53,129 bases of DNA, from positions 1-53,129 of the forward strand of contig NZ_SOHH01000025.1 in the NCBI RefSeq assembly GCF_004403515.1, given 5' to 3'. Source of the stretch: Cryobacterium fucosi. GTDB taxonomy: Bacteria > Actinomycetota > Actinomycetes > Actinomycetales > Microbacteriaceae. Each line of letters begins with the position of its first letter. The stretch's first letter is position 1. A program made the position numbers and the translations under genes. A model generated the notes under the pieces. The model saw only the letters and a program-made list of their open reading frames with translations. It was not told where the DNA came from and ran no database searches. Below, piece after piece: positions 17,952-26,534 of this stretch.

Positions 17952-18525
17952 CGCGCCCTCTTGACAAAACTGCCTACATATCAGTGGTACTTGTCATCGC
18001 CTCCGTCGTGCGCGTGCCGATGATGCGCCAAAGGCTGAACCCGAATTCTGAGGTTTCTGAGGGACGCCTCGTAGCCGGACTGGGCAGGACTCGGAATGCC
18101 CGTCTGAAACGCCAAAGATCCGACCCCCAACAATCGCTAGATCATCAGGTGGCGTCACGTAGCTGGTACGCCGAGAAACCTCATTGAGGCTTCGTAGTCG
18201 GTTCTATCGAACGTCGCCGACCGGCCCCTCGGCCCCATCGGAATATCGTGGACGACTTCTGGTGCGACGGGTGGGGATTGGCGTCCTGCGCTCGTGCGGA
18301 GTTGTTCGCCGAGTAGATCATTGGTGGGCGCGGCATGCGGACCAAAGGCCATCGCGATGCTGCGATGCCTCGATTGGGACCAATCACACCCGAAGACCAA
18401 CAACTGACCCGGGGTCAGGCCTTCTGGAAAGCCCGCTGATCTTTCGGGCTGGCCCCGTGCTTCATTGGGAGCTCGTCCGATGCGGCGGCGACGGTCGTGC
18501 CGCCGACCTCATCTCACTCCAACCT
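17952..18525. other. No confident gene (about 570 bases)
   Basis: Between the IS right end and the IclR gene there are only short open frames on both strands without recognisable domains. The sequence after the IS does not continue the interrupted IS3 orfB. A TTGACA at 17962 has no convincing -10 element at the right distance. The stretch is probably remnant DNA left by a deletion. Confidence 0.4.
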
Positions 18526-19323
18526 CTAGGCCGGGCCCGCGCCGGAATGTCCCAGTTTCTTGGAAATCTCAGCGGCCGCCTGTTTCATCACGGGCTGGAG
18601 CGCGCTCATGCGCTCCATGGGCATGTACGGGGTTATGGCTGAAATGCTAATCGCCGCGACGACGGCTCCGCTGCCGTTGCGCACGGGTGCGGCGACACAG
18701 CGGATTCCGGGTTCGTTCTCCTCGAGGTCCAAGGTGGTTCCGGCCGCAGCATAGCCCGCCATCCGTTGGAGGAAAAGTGCTTTGAGCTCGGGCAGGGTGT
18801 CAAGGGCGTGATGTTCTGTGTCGAAGACGCTGCTCCATCGGCCGGGTTCGTCGAGGAGGAGTGCTTTTCCGATCCCGGTCTGGCTTAGCGGCATTCGATA
18901 CCCGATCCGTGAACGCATTTCAGCGCCGCGGGAGCCCGATATTTTGTCGACGTAGAGCACCTGCCCCTCTTCCTCGACGGCGAGGTGAACGGTGTCGAGG
19001 TATTTTCGGGATAACAGCTCCAGGTACGGTCGCGCGACAGTCGACGCCGGGCTTTGATACAGGGCCTGGAAACCGAGTTCTATCAACGTGGGCCCGAGGC
19101 AGTAGTCAGCGCCGAGGGAGCTGCGGACGTACCCGAACTGCTGCAGCAGCTGAACGAGCCGGTGCGCGGTGCTGCGACCCAGCCCGGTGGCTTCGCAGAC
19201 TGACTTGAGATCCGTCGCGCCGTTGCTGATGGCGCGAATGACCTCCAGCCCTCGAGCGAGCGTCTGTGTTCCGGGTGGTGGGGTCGGCAGACCAGGACGA
19301 TCCGTTGCTTCCAGTTTGCTCAT
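18526..19323 (-). CDS. IclR-family regulator of the galactonate operon (DgoR-like by role)
   Basis: The protein of about 265 residues has a winged helix (residues 20-75, with TDLKSVCEATGLGRSTAHRL) and a C-terminal effector domain with MPLSQTGIGKALLLDE and CVAAPVRNGSGAVVAAISIS. I chose the ATG at 19323 because GAGGAG precedes it by 5 bases. It is divergent from the galactonate kinase-aldolase gene across a 140-base region with a perfect palindrome, the usual place for a local repressor or activator whose ligand is a pathway acid. E. coli DgoR belongs to the GntR family, so the role here is analogous, not orthologous. Confidence 0.88.
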   Translation of the reverse strand: MSKLEATDRPGLPTPPPGTQTLARGLEVIRAISNGATDLKSVCEATGLGRSTAHRLVQLLQQFGYVRSSLGADYCLGPTLIELGFQALYQSPASTVARPYLELLSRKYLDTVHLAVEEEGQVLYVDKISGSRGAEMRSRIGYRMPLSQTGIGKALLLDEPGRWSSVFDTEHHALDTLPELKALFLQRMAGYAAAGTTLDLEENEPGIRCVAAPVRNGSGAVVAAISISAITPYMPMERMSALQPVMKQAAAEISKKLGHSGAGPA

Positions 19324-19355
19324 GCGCACTCCTCGACTCAGTGAACACTCACTCT

Positions 19356-19392
19356 ATCCCGATATATGGAACATTATATAAGATATCGGGAT
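19356..19392. promoter_or_regulatory. Palindromic operator in dgo divergent promoter
   Basis: ATCCCGATAT (19356-19365) and ATATCGGGAT (19383-19392) are exact inverted copies separated by 17 AT-rich bases. The centre includes GGAACATTATAT, similar in style to IclR-type half-sites. It lies between the divergent regulator and the kinase-aldolase gene, 33 bases from the first start and 72 from the second. It is the best candidate binding site for the adjacent IclR protein. Confidence 0.65.
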
Positions 19393-19463
19393 GGTTCAGT
19401 CAGTCTGATGTGCGAGAGCGGAAGCGCAATCGCCGCGAACCGAACCTGAGGGAACACGAATCA

Positions 19464-21191
19464 ATGACGAGTCAAAGCCGCGCACGAATGATTGCGCTGG
19501 ACTGGGGTACGACCTCGTGCCGGGCGTTCCTGCTGGGTGACGACGGCGGAGTACTGGCGGAACGTCGCCAACAGTCTGGCGTGAAGGCGCTCACCGCCTC
19601 CGCCGCATCCGCAGGGACGCCGCGAACCCAGGCTTTTGAGGGAGCTTTTGAGCAGCTCTGCGGGGACTGGCTCGAGACCTCGCCGAAGCTCCCGGTCATT
19701 GCCTGCGGAATGGTTGGCAGTAACCGCGGTTGGGTTGAAACGCCTTACCGTTCGCTACCGGTTGATCTCATCGACAACGGCTTTGTGATGACGACGTTTG
19801 CGGCGCGGGATGGATCAGTGGTTCACATCATCCCTGGCCTGATCGCTGACCAGAATGTGCCTGACGTGATCCGCGGCGAGGAGACCCAAGTACTAGGTGC
19901 GCTGGGTGAGAGCCCGTGGGCCGGGTCTGGAAACTCTGGCATGGATCGGATTGTGCTTCTGCCGGGAACGCATTCGAAATGGGTGCGCGTTGTTGGCACT
20001 ACGGTTACAGCGTTCAAGACCTTTATGACGGGTGAGTTTTTCGCCCTGCTTACGACTGAAAGCACCCTGTCCCAACTTGCCACGCCCTCCGGGCAGACCG
20101 ACTGGGAAGCGTTTGACAAGGGCCTGGATGTTGCCGCTTCGGCGGCAGGTGGCGGGGGGATTCTGTCCACGGCGTTTTCCGCCCGTACCTTCGCCATGAC
20201 CGGCGGGCTCGCCGCCGACCAAGTTGAGGATTACCTCTCCGGTCTGTTGATCGGCGACGAGGTGGCCGCGGCCGCGTCGTTATGGCAGGGAGTCGACGTC
20301 GACGAGGTTCTCATCTGCGGTGAGGCGGATCTCAGCGAACGCTATCGGCGTGCGCTGGTCAAGTTTGCTCTGCCCACGCCGCGTGAGATTAGCGATTCGG
20401 CCGCCACCGGAATGTGGCGGATCGCGGTCGCGGCGGGGTTGGTCGCGCATCGCGAACAGTCACATCACACTCCACCGGCTTCCCCGGCCACGGCCACTGC
20501 ACCGCTCCGCAGCACCCACCTACCGAGAGCTAGGAAATTGACAGAATCATCCAGCACGATGTCCCGCACCTACATTGGTCTGATCGCCATCCTCCGCGGG
20601 CTTACCGTCTCAGACGCCGTCTCCGTCGGCGAATGCCTTTACGAGGCCGGCTTCCGAACGCTGGAAGTTCCGCTCAACTCCCCTGACCCGCTCCCGACCA
20701 TCAGCGCGCTGGAGAAGGTGCTGCCCGCGAACTGCATGGTCGGGGCCGGCACGGTCGTCACTGTCGAGCAGGTGCGGCAGTGTCATGAGGCCGGAGCTCA
20801 GATCATCGTGTCTCCCAACACCGATGTCGCTGTCATCGCCGAAACGATCCGCTTGGGAATGCTGAGTTTCCCGGGCACCGCCACACCGAGCGACGCGTTC
20901 GCTGCGATCGGTGCCGGCGCGACAAGCGTCAAAATCTTCCCCGCGAACCAAGTGGGGATCAACGGGCTCAAAGCCTGGACTGCAGTCGTACCCAAGGAAA
21001 TCGGTCTCATCCCTGTAGGTGGCGTCGACGCCGCCAACATCGGGGAATGGATGGCCGCCGGAGCAACCGGCTTTGGGATCGGCTCGTCACTGTACAAACC
21101 AGGCATCGCTGTCGAGGACCTTCGCCAGCGAGCTGTCGCCATGATTGCAGCCTGGGATTCGGCGCTCGACTCGACAAGGAAGTCAGAATGA
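19464..21191 (+). CDS. dgoK-dgoA: Fused 2-dehydro-3-deoxygalactonokinase / KDPGal aldolase
   Basis: This is a single 575-residue protein. Residues 1-335 are a DgoK-type sugar-acid kinase: phosphate loop [41 protein letters not shown], and [12 protein letters not shown] Pro/Thr/Ala-rich linker (336-365) leads to a full KDPG/KDPGal aldolase (366-575) with the catalytic Glu in [16 protein letters not shown], and the Schiff-base Lys in SVKIFPANQ. The pair phosphorylates 2-dehydro-3-deoxygalactonate and cleaves the product to pyruvate and glyceraldehyde-3-phosphate. The ATG at 19464 has GAGGGA upstream; the longer open frame upstream crosses the operator. In E. coli the two are separate genes. The stop overlaps the next start (ATGA). 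Confidence 0.92.
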   Translation: MTSQSRARMIALDWGTTSCRAFLLGDDGGVLAERRQQSGVKALTASAASAGTPRTQAFEGAFEQLCGDWLETSPKLPVIACGMVGSNRGWVETPYRSLPVDLIDNGFVMTTFAARDGSVVHIIPGLIADQNVPDVIRGEETQVLGALGESPWAGSGNSGMDRIVLLPGTHSKWVRVVGTTVTAFKTFMTGEFFALLTTESTLSQLATPSGQTDWEAFDKGLDVAASAAGGGGILSTAFSARTFAMTGGLAADQVEDYLSGLLIGDEVAAAASLWQGVDVDEVLICGEADLSERYRRALVKFALPTPREISDSAATGMWRIAVAAGLVAHREQSHHTPPASPATATAPLRSTHLPRARKLTESSSTMSRTYIGLIAILRGLTVSDAVSVGECLYEAGFRTLEVPLNSPDPLPTISALEKVLPANCMVGAGTVVTVEQVRQCHEAGAQIIVSPNTDVAVIAETIRLGMLSFPGTATPSDAFAAIGAGATSVKIFPANQVGINGLKAWTAVVPKEIGLIPVGGVDAANIGEWMAAGATGFGIGSSLYKPGIAVEDLRQRAVAMIAAWDSALDSTRKSE

Positions 21192-22336
21192 AGATCACCA
21201 AACTCACCACCTACTCGGTTCCGCCGCGGTGGCTCTTTCTAAAAATTGAGACAGACGAAGGAATCGTCGGGTGGGGCGAACCAGTCCTGGAGGGTCGAGC
21301 GGCCACCGTCGCAGCTGCCGTGGAAGAGCTCTCCGACTATGTCATTGGCAAGGATCCGCGCAACATCGAGGACATCTGGACAGTGTTGTATCGCGCCGGG
21401 TTCTATCGCGGTGGTGGCATCCACATGAGCGCCCTCGCCGGCATTGATCAAGCCCTGTGGGACATCAAGGGCAAGGCACTTGGTGTGCCCGTACACGAGC
21501 TTCTCGGCGGCAAGGTACGCGACAAGATCCGTGTGTACTCCTGGATCGGCGGCGACCGACCTTCAGACACTGCCGCGGCTGCCCGGGATGCGGTCGACCG
21601 CGGCTTCACCGCGGTGAAGATGAACGGCACGGAGGAATTGCAGTTCATCGATACCTGGGACAAGGTCGAGAAATGCATCGCCAACGTGACAGCGGTTCGG
21701 GAGGCCGTGGGAACCAACGTCGGCATCGGCGTGGACTTTCACGGTCGAGTCCACAAGCCCATGGCGAAGGTGCTCATCAAGGAGCTCGAGCCGTTCAAGC
21801 TGATGTTCATTGAGGAGCCGGTGTTGAGCGAGAACGTGAGCAGCCTTCTCGACGTCATGCGGAACACCCCCACGCCCATTGCCCTCGGCGAACGCTTGTT
21901 CTCTCGCTGGGACTTCAAGGACATCATTTCCAGCGGCGCGGTGGACATCATCCAGCCCGATCCGTCCCACTGTGGCGGCATCACGGAAACCCGCAAGGTT
22001 GCCGCCATGGCCGAGGCCTACGACGTCGCCGTTGCGTTGCATTGTCCGCTCGGCCCGATCGCCCTCGCCGCCTGCCTGCAGTTGGATGCGAACCTCTATA
22101 ACGCCTTCATCCAGGAGCAGAGCCTGGGCATCCACTACAACAAGTCCAACGACCTTCTCGACTATGTCGTAGACCCCTCCGTGTTCGCCTACAACGACGG
22201 CATGGTCTCCATTCCCGACGGGCCTGGCCTCGGAATCGAAGTGAATGAGGAATACGTGATCGAACGCGCCAAGGAGGGTGCTCGCTGGCGCAACCCGGTG
22301 TGGCGTCACGCCGACGGCTCCTTCGCGGAGTGGTAG
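21188..22336 (+). CDS. dgoD: D-galactonate dehydratase
   Basis: This 382-residue enolase-superfamily enzyme converts D-galactonate to 2-dehydro-3-deoxygalactonate, the step before the fused kinase-aldolase. The mandelate-racemase/GalD features are all visible: GVDFHGRVH (metal Asp and catalytic His), FIEEPV and LGERLFSR (metal Glu residues), [12 protein letters not shown], and the second catalytic His in [12 protein letters not shown]. The length and these motifs match the GalD group closely. The ATG at 21188 overlaps the previous stop by ATGA, implying translational coupling. Confidence 0.94.
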   Translation: MKITKLTTYSVPPRWLFLKIETDEGIVGWGEPVLEGRAATVAAAVEELSDYVIGKDPRNIEDIWTVLYRAGFYRGGGIHMSALAGIDQALWDIKGKALGVPVHELLGGKVRDKIRVYSWIGGDRPSDTAAAARDAVDRGFTAVKMNGTEELQFIDTWDKVEKCIANVTAVREAVGTNVGIGVDFHGRVHKPMAKVLIKELEPFKLMFIEEPVLSENVSSLLDVMRNTPTPIALGERLFSRWDFKDIISSGAVDIIQPDPSHCGGITETRKVAAMAEAYDVAVALHCPLGPIALAACLQLDANLYNAFIQEQSLGIHYNKSNDLLDYVVDPSVFAYNDGMVSIPDGPGLGIEVNEEYVIERAKEGARWRNPVWRHADGSFAEW

Positions 22337-22340
22337 GCCG

Positions 22341-23660
22341 ATGACAAACTCGGTGAAAACCCGTCCTGATAAGACGCCGGCCGTAGCAGGCTCGACGAAG
22401 GCCCGCTACGCAATCGCGCTGATGCTTTTCGTCACCGTGGTGATCAACTACATGGACCGGGCAAACCTCTCCGTTGCAGCACCGCTGATATCCGAACAGT
22501 TCGGTCTTGACACCGCCCAGCAGGGCCTCCTACTTTCCGCCTTCGGCTGGACGTATGCCGCGCTTCAGCTGCCAGGCGGATGGCTCGTGGACCGCGTGCA
22601 CCCACGCCTGCTGTACCCGGCGTGCCTCGTGTTGTGGTCACTTGCAACGATTTTTATGGGAATCGTCGGGAGCTTCGCAGCGCTCATCGTTCTGCGGATG
22701 GCCGTCGGAGTTTTCGAGGCTCCGGCCTACCCGATCAACAACAAGGTAGCGACGCGCTGGTTCCCTGAGAAGGAACGCGCGACGGCGATCGGGTTCTACA
22801 CCTCCGGCCAGTTCATCGGCCTGGCGCTGCTAACCCCTGTGCTTACCTGGCTGCAGTACGTGCTCAGTTGGCACTGGGTCTTCGTGCTCACAGGAGCGGT
22901 CGGTCTGGTGTGGGGTCTCGTCTGGTACGTCCTGTACCGCGACCCGAAGGAATCCAAGCGGGCAAACGCTGCCGAGGTCGACTACATCCGCGAGGGTGGT
23001 GGGCTAGTTGACATCGCACCAGCATCCAAGACGGGCCGGAAGAAGATCTCCTGGACCGACATGCTCATCGTGCTGCGCCGACGCAAGCTCTGGGGTATCT
23101 ACCTCGGCCAGTTCTGCCTGACCTCCACGCTGTGGTTCTTCCTGACCTGGTTCCCGAGTTACCTGGTGAACTATCGCCAGATGGACTACATCAAGAGCGG
23201 ATTTCTCGTCTCGCTTCCGTTCCTTGCCGCACTAGTCGGTGTCCTCATCGGCGGGGTGCTGTCGGATAATCTCGTCAAGCGCGGATTCAGTCTCGGGGCG
23301 GCCCGGAAGCTTCCAATCATCACCGGACTACTCCTCTCGATGACCATGATCGGGGCCAACTTCACGAACGACACCACACTGGTTGTCGCGTTCATGTGTG
23401 TCGCGTTCTTCGGGAACGGGCTCGCGTCGATCACGTGGTCGCTAGTCTCTGCAATGGCTCCTGCCCGACTGATGGGCCTGACCGGTGGCATGTTCAACTT
23501 CATCGGCAACCTCTCGTCAATCGCGACGCCGATCGTGATCGGGCTGCTGGTGTCGAAAACAGACTTTGCTCCTGCCTTTGTCTACATGACCGTCATCACT
23601 GCCATCGGCATCTGCTCCTACGTGTTCCTGGTGGGACGGGTGGAGCGCATCACCGAATAG
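22341..23660 (+). CDS. dgoT: D-galactonate/sugar-acid MFS transporter
   Basis: This 439-residue transporter has 12 predicted helices of the anion:cation symporter group that includes DgoT and ExuT. The signature VINYMDRANLSVAAP lies in helix 1, DRVHPR in the loop after helix 2, and VGVFEAPAYPINNKVATRWFP in helix 4. It should import D-galactonate or a similar sugar acid with protons. The start is 5 bases after the dgoD stop, so this is the last gene of the operon; a hairpin follows it. Specificity for galactonate is inferred from the operon. Confidence 0.9.
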   Translation: MTNSVKTRPDKTPAVAGSTKARYAIALMLFVTVVINYMDRANLSVAAPLISEQFGLDTAQQGLLLSAFGWTYAALQLPGGWLVDRVHPRLLYPACLVLWSLATIFMGIVGSFAALIVLRMAVGVFEAPAYPINNKVATRWFPEKERATAIGFYTSGQFIGLALLTPVLTWLQYVLSWHWVFVLTGAVGLVWGLVWYVLYRDPKESKRANAAEVDYIREGGGLVDIAPASKTGRKKISWTDMLIVLRRRKLWGIYLGQFCLTSTLWFFLTWFPSYLVNYRQMDYIKSGFLVSLPFLAALVGVLIGGVLSDNLVKRGFSLGAARKLPIITGLLLSMTMIGANFTNDTTLVVAFMCVAFFGNGLASITWSLVSAMAPARLMGLTGGMFNFIGNLSSIATPIVIGLLVSKTDFAPAFVYMTVITAIGICSYVFLVGRVERITE

Positions 23661-23677
23661 GCAATTGGTAGGCGGCG

Positions 23678-23715
23678 GAGGCTGCCCCCGGTGGGATGAC
23701 ACCGCGGGTAGCCTC
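23678..23715 (+). terminator. Hairpin downstream of dgoT
   Basis: GAGGCT (23678) pairs with AGCCTC (23710-23715), and the stem continues inward through CCC/GGG and CGGTG/CACCG with one mismatch. It starts 18 bases after the dgoT stop. The T-tract is weak, so it could be a termination or a 3'-end stability element. Confidence 0.5.
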
Positions 23716-23805
23716 TCCTCATCTAGTTGATCCTGACGAGATGACGGTGCCCGCTGCCCCCACTCGAGGCCGCAGAAATGCCGTGCAGGGTCCGGGACTA
23801 CTCAT

Positions 23806-23931
23806 ATGACTATCGTCGCGCACGGCGATCAAAGACGGGCTGGACATGATGGTAGATTCCTAGTTCTCGCCCTACGTCAAACGGCGGACTCGCTCTGAGC
23901 TACTGGCCTCAACTCACCCTGACACGTAGGG
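23806..23931 (-). mobile_element. Solo left end of the IS3-family element, inverted
   Basis: About 125 bases match the reverse complement of the left end of the element at 15689, including the orfA start region and the terminus, with roughly a dozen differences. It ends at the terminus CACCCTGACACGTAGGG (23931). The rest of the element is missing. It faces the other copy, so the two ends bracket the galactonate operon. Confidence 0.85.
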
Positions 23932-24130
23932 CCTCGCGGTCACTTTGTTGGTGGACGTCTGATTCATGCCGTCCGTTATCTGTCCGGCTCACATCGGGTA
24001 GCGCAATTTCGCCGGAGAAAAGCAGGGTGGGGATAGACGCCCCGTTCTGGGGCTCCCCACGCACAGTACCGTGCTGTTAGGTTCAGTTCAGGCGATCATA
24101 TGGTCGCTGGCATGGCGGTTCTCAACGTCA

Positions 24131-24206
24131 GTCGAAAAAGGCACACTCGTCGTAAGGCGGGGTCGCAAAGGCACGGGACCTTCGGGGTTAGCCGGTCTAC
24201 CGAAAT
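24131..24206 (+). ncRNA. Probable c-di-GMP-I (GEMM-I) riboswitch
   Basis: The stretch carries the conserved GEMM-I pieces in order: AAAAAGGCAC, a short hairpin capped by a GNRA loop (GTAA), the near-invariant GGGTCGCAAAGGC (consensus GGGACGCAAAGCC), and, after a short second hairpin, TTAGCCGGTCTACCGA (consensus GTAGCCGGGTTACCGA). Spacing is compatible with the two-stem fold that binds c-di-GMP between the stems. It lies about 440 bases upstream of the WxL protein gene and on its strand. Deviations (GGGT for GGGA, short P3) keep this from being certain; a covariance-model search would settle it. Confidence 0.68.
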
Positions 24207-24393
24207 GGATAGGACTCTGCCAGATGACTTTTCCCTCTATGGGCTCGGGTGTTCGATGTTGCCCGCGGTACCACCGCGGCGACCGGATGGACATGCCGAG
24301 CACCCGCATCGGATGGCTGCGCTAAGACCAAGGTTCCCTGGTTCGGTCCCATACCTGCGATAAGCGCAGTGATCGTCAATCCGGTTTACTCCA

Positions 24394-24468
24394 CCAATTC
24401 CTCGCCGTTTCGTTGACGAGGGAATTGGGAGCGAGTCAGGGCGGCATTCGGGTTGTCGCCCTGACTCG
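24394..24468 (+). promoter_or_regulatory. Two stem-loops in the leader between riboswitch and WxL gene
   Basis: Hairpin 1 pairs CCAATTCCTCG (24394-24404) with CGAGGGAATTGG (24417-24428) with one bulge. Hairpin 2 is a perfect 12-base stem, CGAGTCAGGGCG (24432-24443) with CGCCCTGACTCG (24457-24468), and a 13-base loop. Neither is followed by a T-run. They may be the expression platform of the riboswitch or processing sites. The rest of 23932-24642 holds no gene. Confidence 0.5.
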
Positions 24469-24642
24469 AAATACCATCGAGGCCGTTTACCGTCCAAACT
24501 CTTCCGTTCTCTGGACAAACGCCGCGTTTACGCATCACCTTCGTCTCCCGAATTCGGCGATTCGATCTGCGACCGGTGTCTGTCGCCTCATCCTCATAAG
24601 TCACAAACAATCAATTCGAACAAACACAGAAGGAGCATTACC

Positions 24643-25218
24643 GTGCGTAAAATTTCCAAGGTTGCGGGCGTTGTCGCTGCCGCCGCCCTCCTACTCACAG
24701 TCGGACTCTCGCCAGCAATGGCAGACGTGGTCAATTCCACCATTTCCGGTGGCGCCCTGACTTCCACCACGGCCGGTGCCACGCTAAGCGGCGTGACACT
24801 TGACGGAACCAACACCCAGGCGGCGACGGGTTCCTCCACGCAGTGGAGCATCAAAGACGCCCGCGGCACCGGCGCGGCTTGGACCCTTTCCGTCAGTGCC
24901 ACCGTCCCCACGAGCGCGGCGGGAACCACGGAATTGGTCGCCCGCACCCTTCCGGGCGGGAATCTGACCATCACCCCGGGAACGATCACCGCTGGCGCTG
25001 GCGCTGACGCCGCTACGGGCATTACCGCACCTGCCCTGACGATACTCGAGACGTCCCAGGCCTTGGTGGCGGCAACGGCAACGCACAAGGGGACCTACAC
25101 GCTGACCCCCTCGTTCAGCCTGGCCATTCCCGCCAACACCTTTCGGTCCAACTATGCCGTTGGGTCCAGCGGCGCCCTGAACCCGTACACGACCACCCTC
25201 ACGTACACCATCGCCTAA
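24643..25218 (+). CDS. WxL-domain surface protein
   Basis: This 191-residue exported protein has a signal peptide (residues 1-27, ending SPAMA-D) and a WxL domain. The first motif is WTLSVSAT (Trp80, Leu82); the distal conserved part is YTLTPSFSLAIPAN (152-165) with the closing strand NPYTTTLTYTIA. WxL proteins bind peptidoglycan non-covalently and are best known from low-GC Gram-positives. The GTG start has AAGGAGC 6 bases ahead. It sits behind a probable c-di-GMP riboswitch and just upstream of its DUF916 partner, so display on the surface is probably set by c-di-GMP. Confidence 0.88.
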   Translation: MRKISKVAGVVAAAALLLTVGLSPAMADVVNSTISGGALTSTTAGATLSGVTLDGTNTQAATGSSTQWSIKDARGTGAAWTLSVSATVPTSAAGTTELVARTLPGGNLTITPGTITAGAGADAATGITAPALTILETSQALVAATATHKGTYTLTPSFSLAIPANTFRSNYAVGSSGALNPYTTTLTYTIA

Positions 25219-25399
25219 GAGCGAGCATGTTGAGCAGCTCGCTGGCCGTGCCCACCAGAGGCGCTGACCGGCGGGCTGCGCCTCCATCGTTGTTGGAAGC
25301 CCGGACGGCACCCGGGTTGCTGCCAAGACGACGCGGCACTCTCAGCTTGACACCTCGACCCATCCGGGACCATCCGGCGGACTTCCCAAGGACTTCTCT

Positions 25400-26440
25400 G
25401 TGACCATTCCTCGCGCCCGGCCGCACCGATCTCTCCGCATCGCCGTGACGGTGGGCGCGTTGGCCGTGGCTCTGCTGGCCACCGCCGGGCCCGCGGCGGC
25501 GATCGATAACGGGACGCTGGGAATCCGGCCGTCGAACGAATCAGACTTCTTCCACCTCTCGCTCTACCCGGGCGCAGCCACCGATGCCACCGCGATCGTT
25601 AGCAACCACACCGATACCCCGGTGACCCTGCTCACCTATCCGGTAGACGGGCAAAGCAGCCCTCAGGGAACTTTCGCCCTCGCCTCCCAAACAGATCCCC
25701 GAACCGGCGTTGGGGCCTGGGTGCGACTGGATGCCGCTCAGATCACGGTGCCAGCGAACTCGGACCTGAAGGTTCCCTTCCGGCTCAGTGTGCCCGCCAA
25801 TACCCCCCCCGGCGACTACGCCGGGGGCCTGATCATCCAAAGCCCTCCGGTGGAGGGCGAAACCTCCATCGTCGGCGGTGACACCGCCGTGCGCCTGGAC
25901 GTCGTCCAGCGCCAGGGGGTACGCATCTACCTCAACGTCGCAGGGACAGCGCGCAAGTCATTGGATCTGGGAGACCTGAGTTGGAAGCAGGCAGGGGACA
26001 TCGTTACGTTCACCCTGCCGGTGCGTAATACCGGGAACACCATCCTGCATCCGACTGCCACCCTTGATCTCAGCGGCTGGGCAGGAGCGAACACTGAACT
26101 GAACTTTGACACACCCGAGAGCATCCTCCCCGGAGAAAGCGTCGATATGCAAGCCCGCCTGGCCCAGGCACCCCCCATCCAGGCCGGCGCCGCGGATGCG
26201 ACGATCACCTCCGAGGCAGGCACCGACCACGTGCAGGTCAGCGTTATCTATGCCCCCTGGCTGTTCCTCGGGATCGGTCTACTCCTGCTCGTGATTTTCG
26301 TCTACGGAGCCTGGCGTGCCGCCCGCTTTGTTCGCCGCGCCCGACGCGCGATCGCTCAAGTTGCCCGCGCTGGACCGGACGGCCAAGCGCCCACGAACGC
26401 TATATTACCCAGCGACCGTGCACGACACCGCGACGCATAG
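25400..26440 (+). CDS. DUF916 (WxL-interacting) protein
   Basis: This 346-residue protein has a signal peptide (1-34, ending PAAA-ID), an exported two-module beta region, a membrane helix (about 277-300, PWLFLGIGLLLLVIFVY) and a basic cytoplasmic tail. The N-terminal part with FFHLSLYPGAATDATAIVSN and the GDYAGGLIIQSPP strand matches the WxLIP/DUF916 family, which tethers WxL proteins to the membrane. The GTG start follows AAGGA. It lies 180 bases after the WxL gene on the same strand, presumably in the same transcript. Confidence 0.87.
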   Translation: MTIPRARPHRSLRIAVTVGALAVALLATAGPAAAIDNGTLGIRPSNESDFFHLSLYPGAATDATAIVSNHTDTPVTLLTYPVDGQSSPQGTFALASQTDPRTGVGAWVRLDAAQITVPANSDLKVPFRLSVPANTPPGDYAGGLIIQSPPVEGETSIVGGDTAVRLDVVQRQGVRIYLNVAGTARKSLDLGDLSWKQAGDIVTFTLPVRNTGNTILHPTATLDLSGWAGANTELNFDTPESILPGESVDMQARLAQAPPIQAGAADATITSEAGTDHVQVSVIYAPWLFLGIGLLLLVIFVYGAWRAARFVRRARRAIAQVARAGPDGQAPTNAILPSDRARHRDA

Positions 26441-26534
26441 CGAGAAGGGGCCGCTTCGCGGTCCTCTAGGCCGTTCTGCCGGGGGCGTCCATCGGGGCCC
26501 ACTGCGGACCAATCAACTGACGTGAGGATGTCGA

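Noticed and set aside
19266..19463. Upstream extension of the kinase-aldolase ORF to 19266
   Set aside because: It would cross the divergent regulator's start and the palindromic operator; the ATG at 19464 has a ribosome site and matches the DgoK N-terminus.
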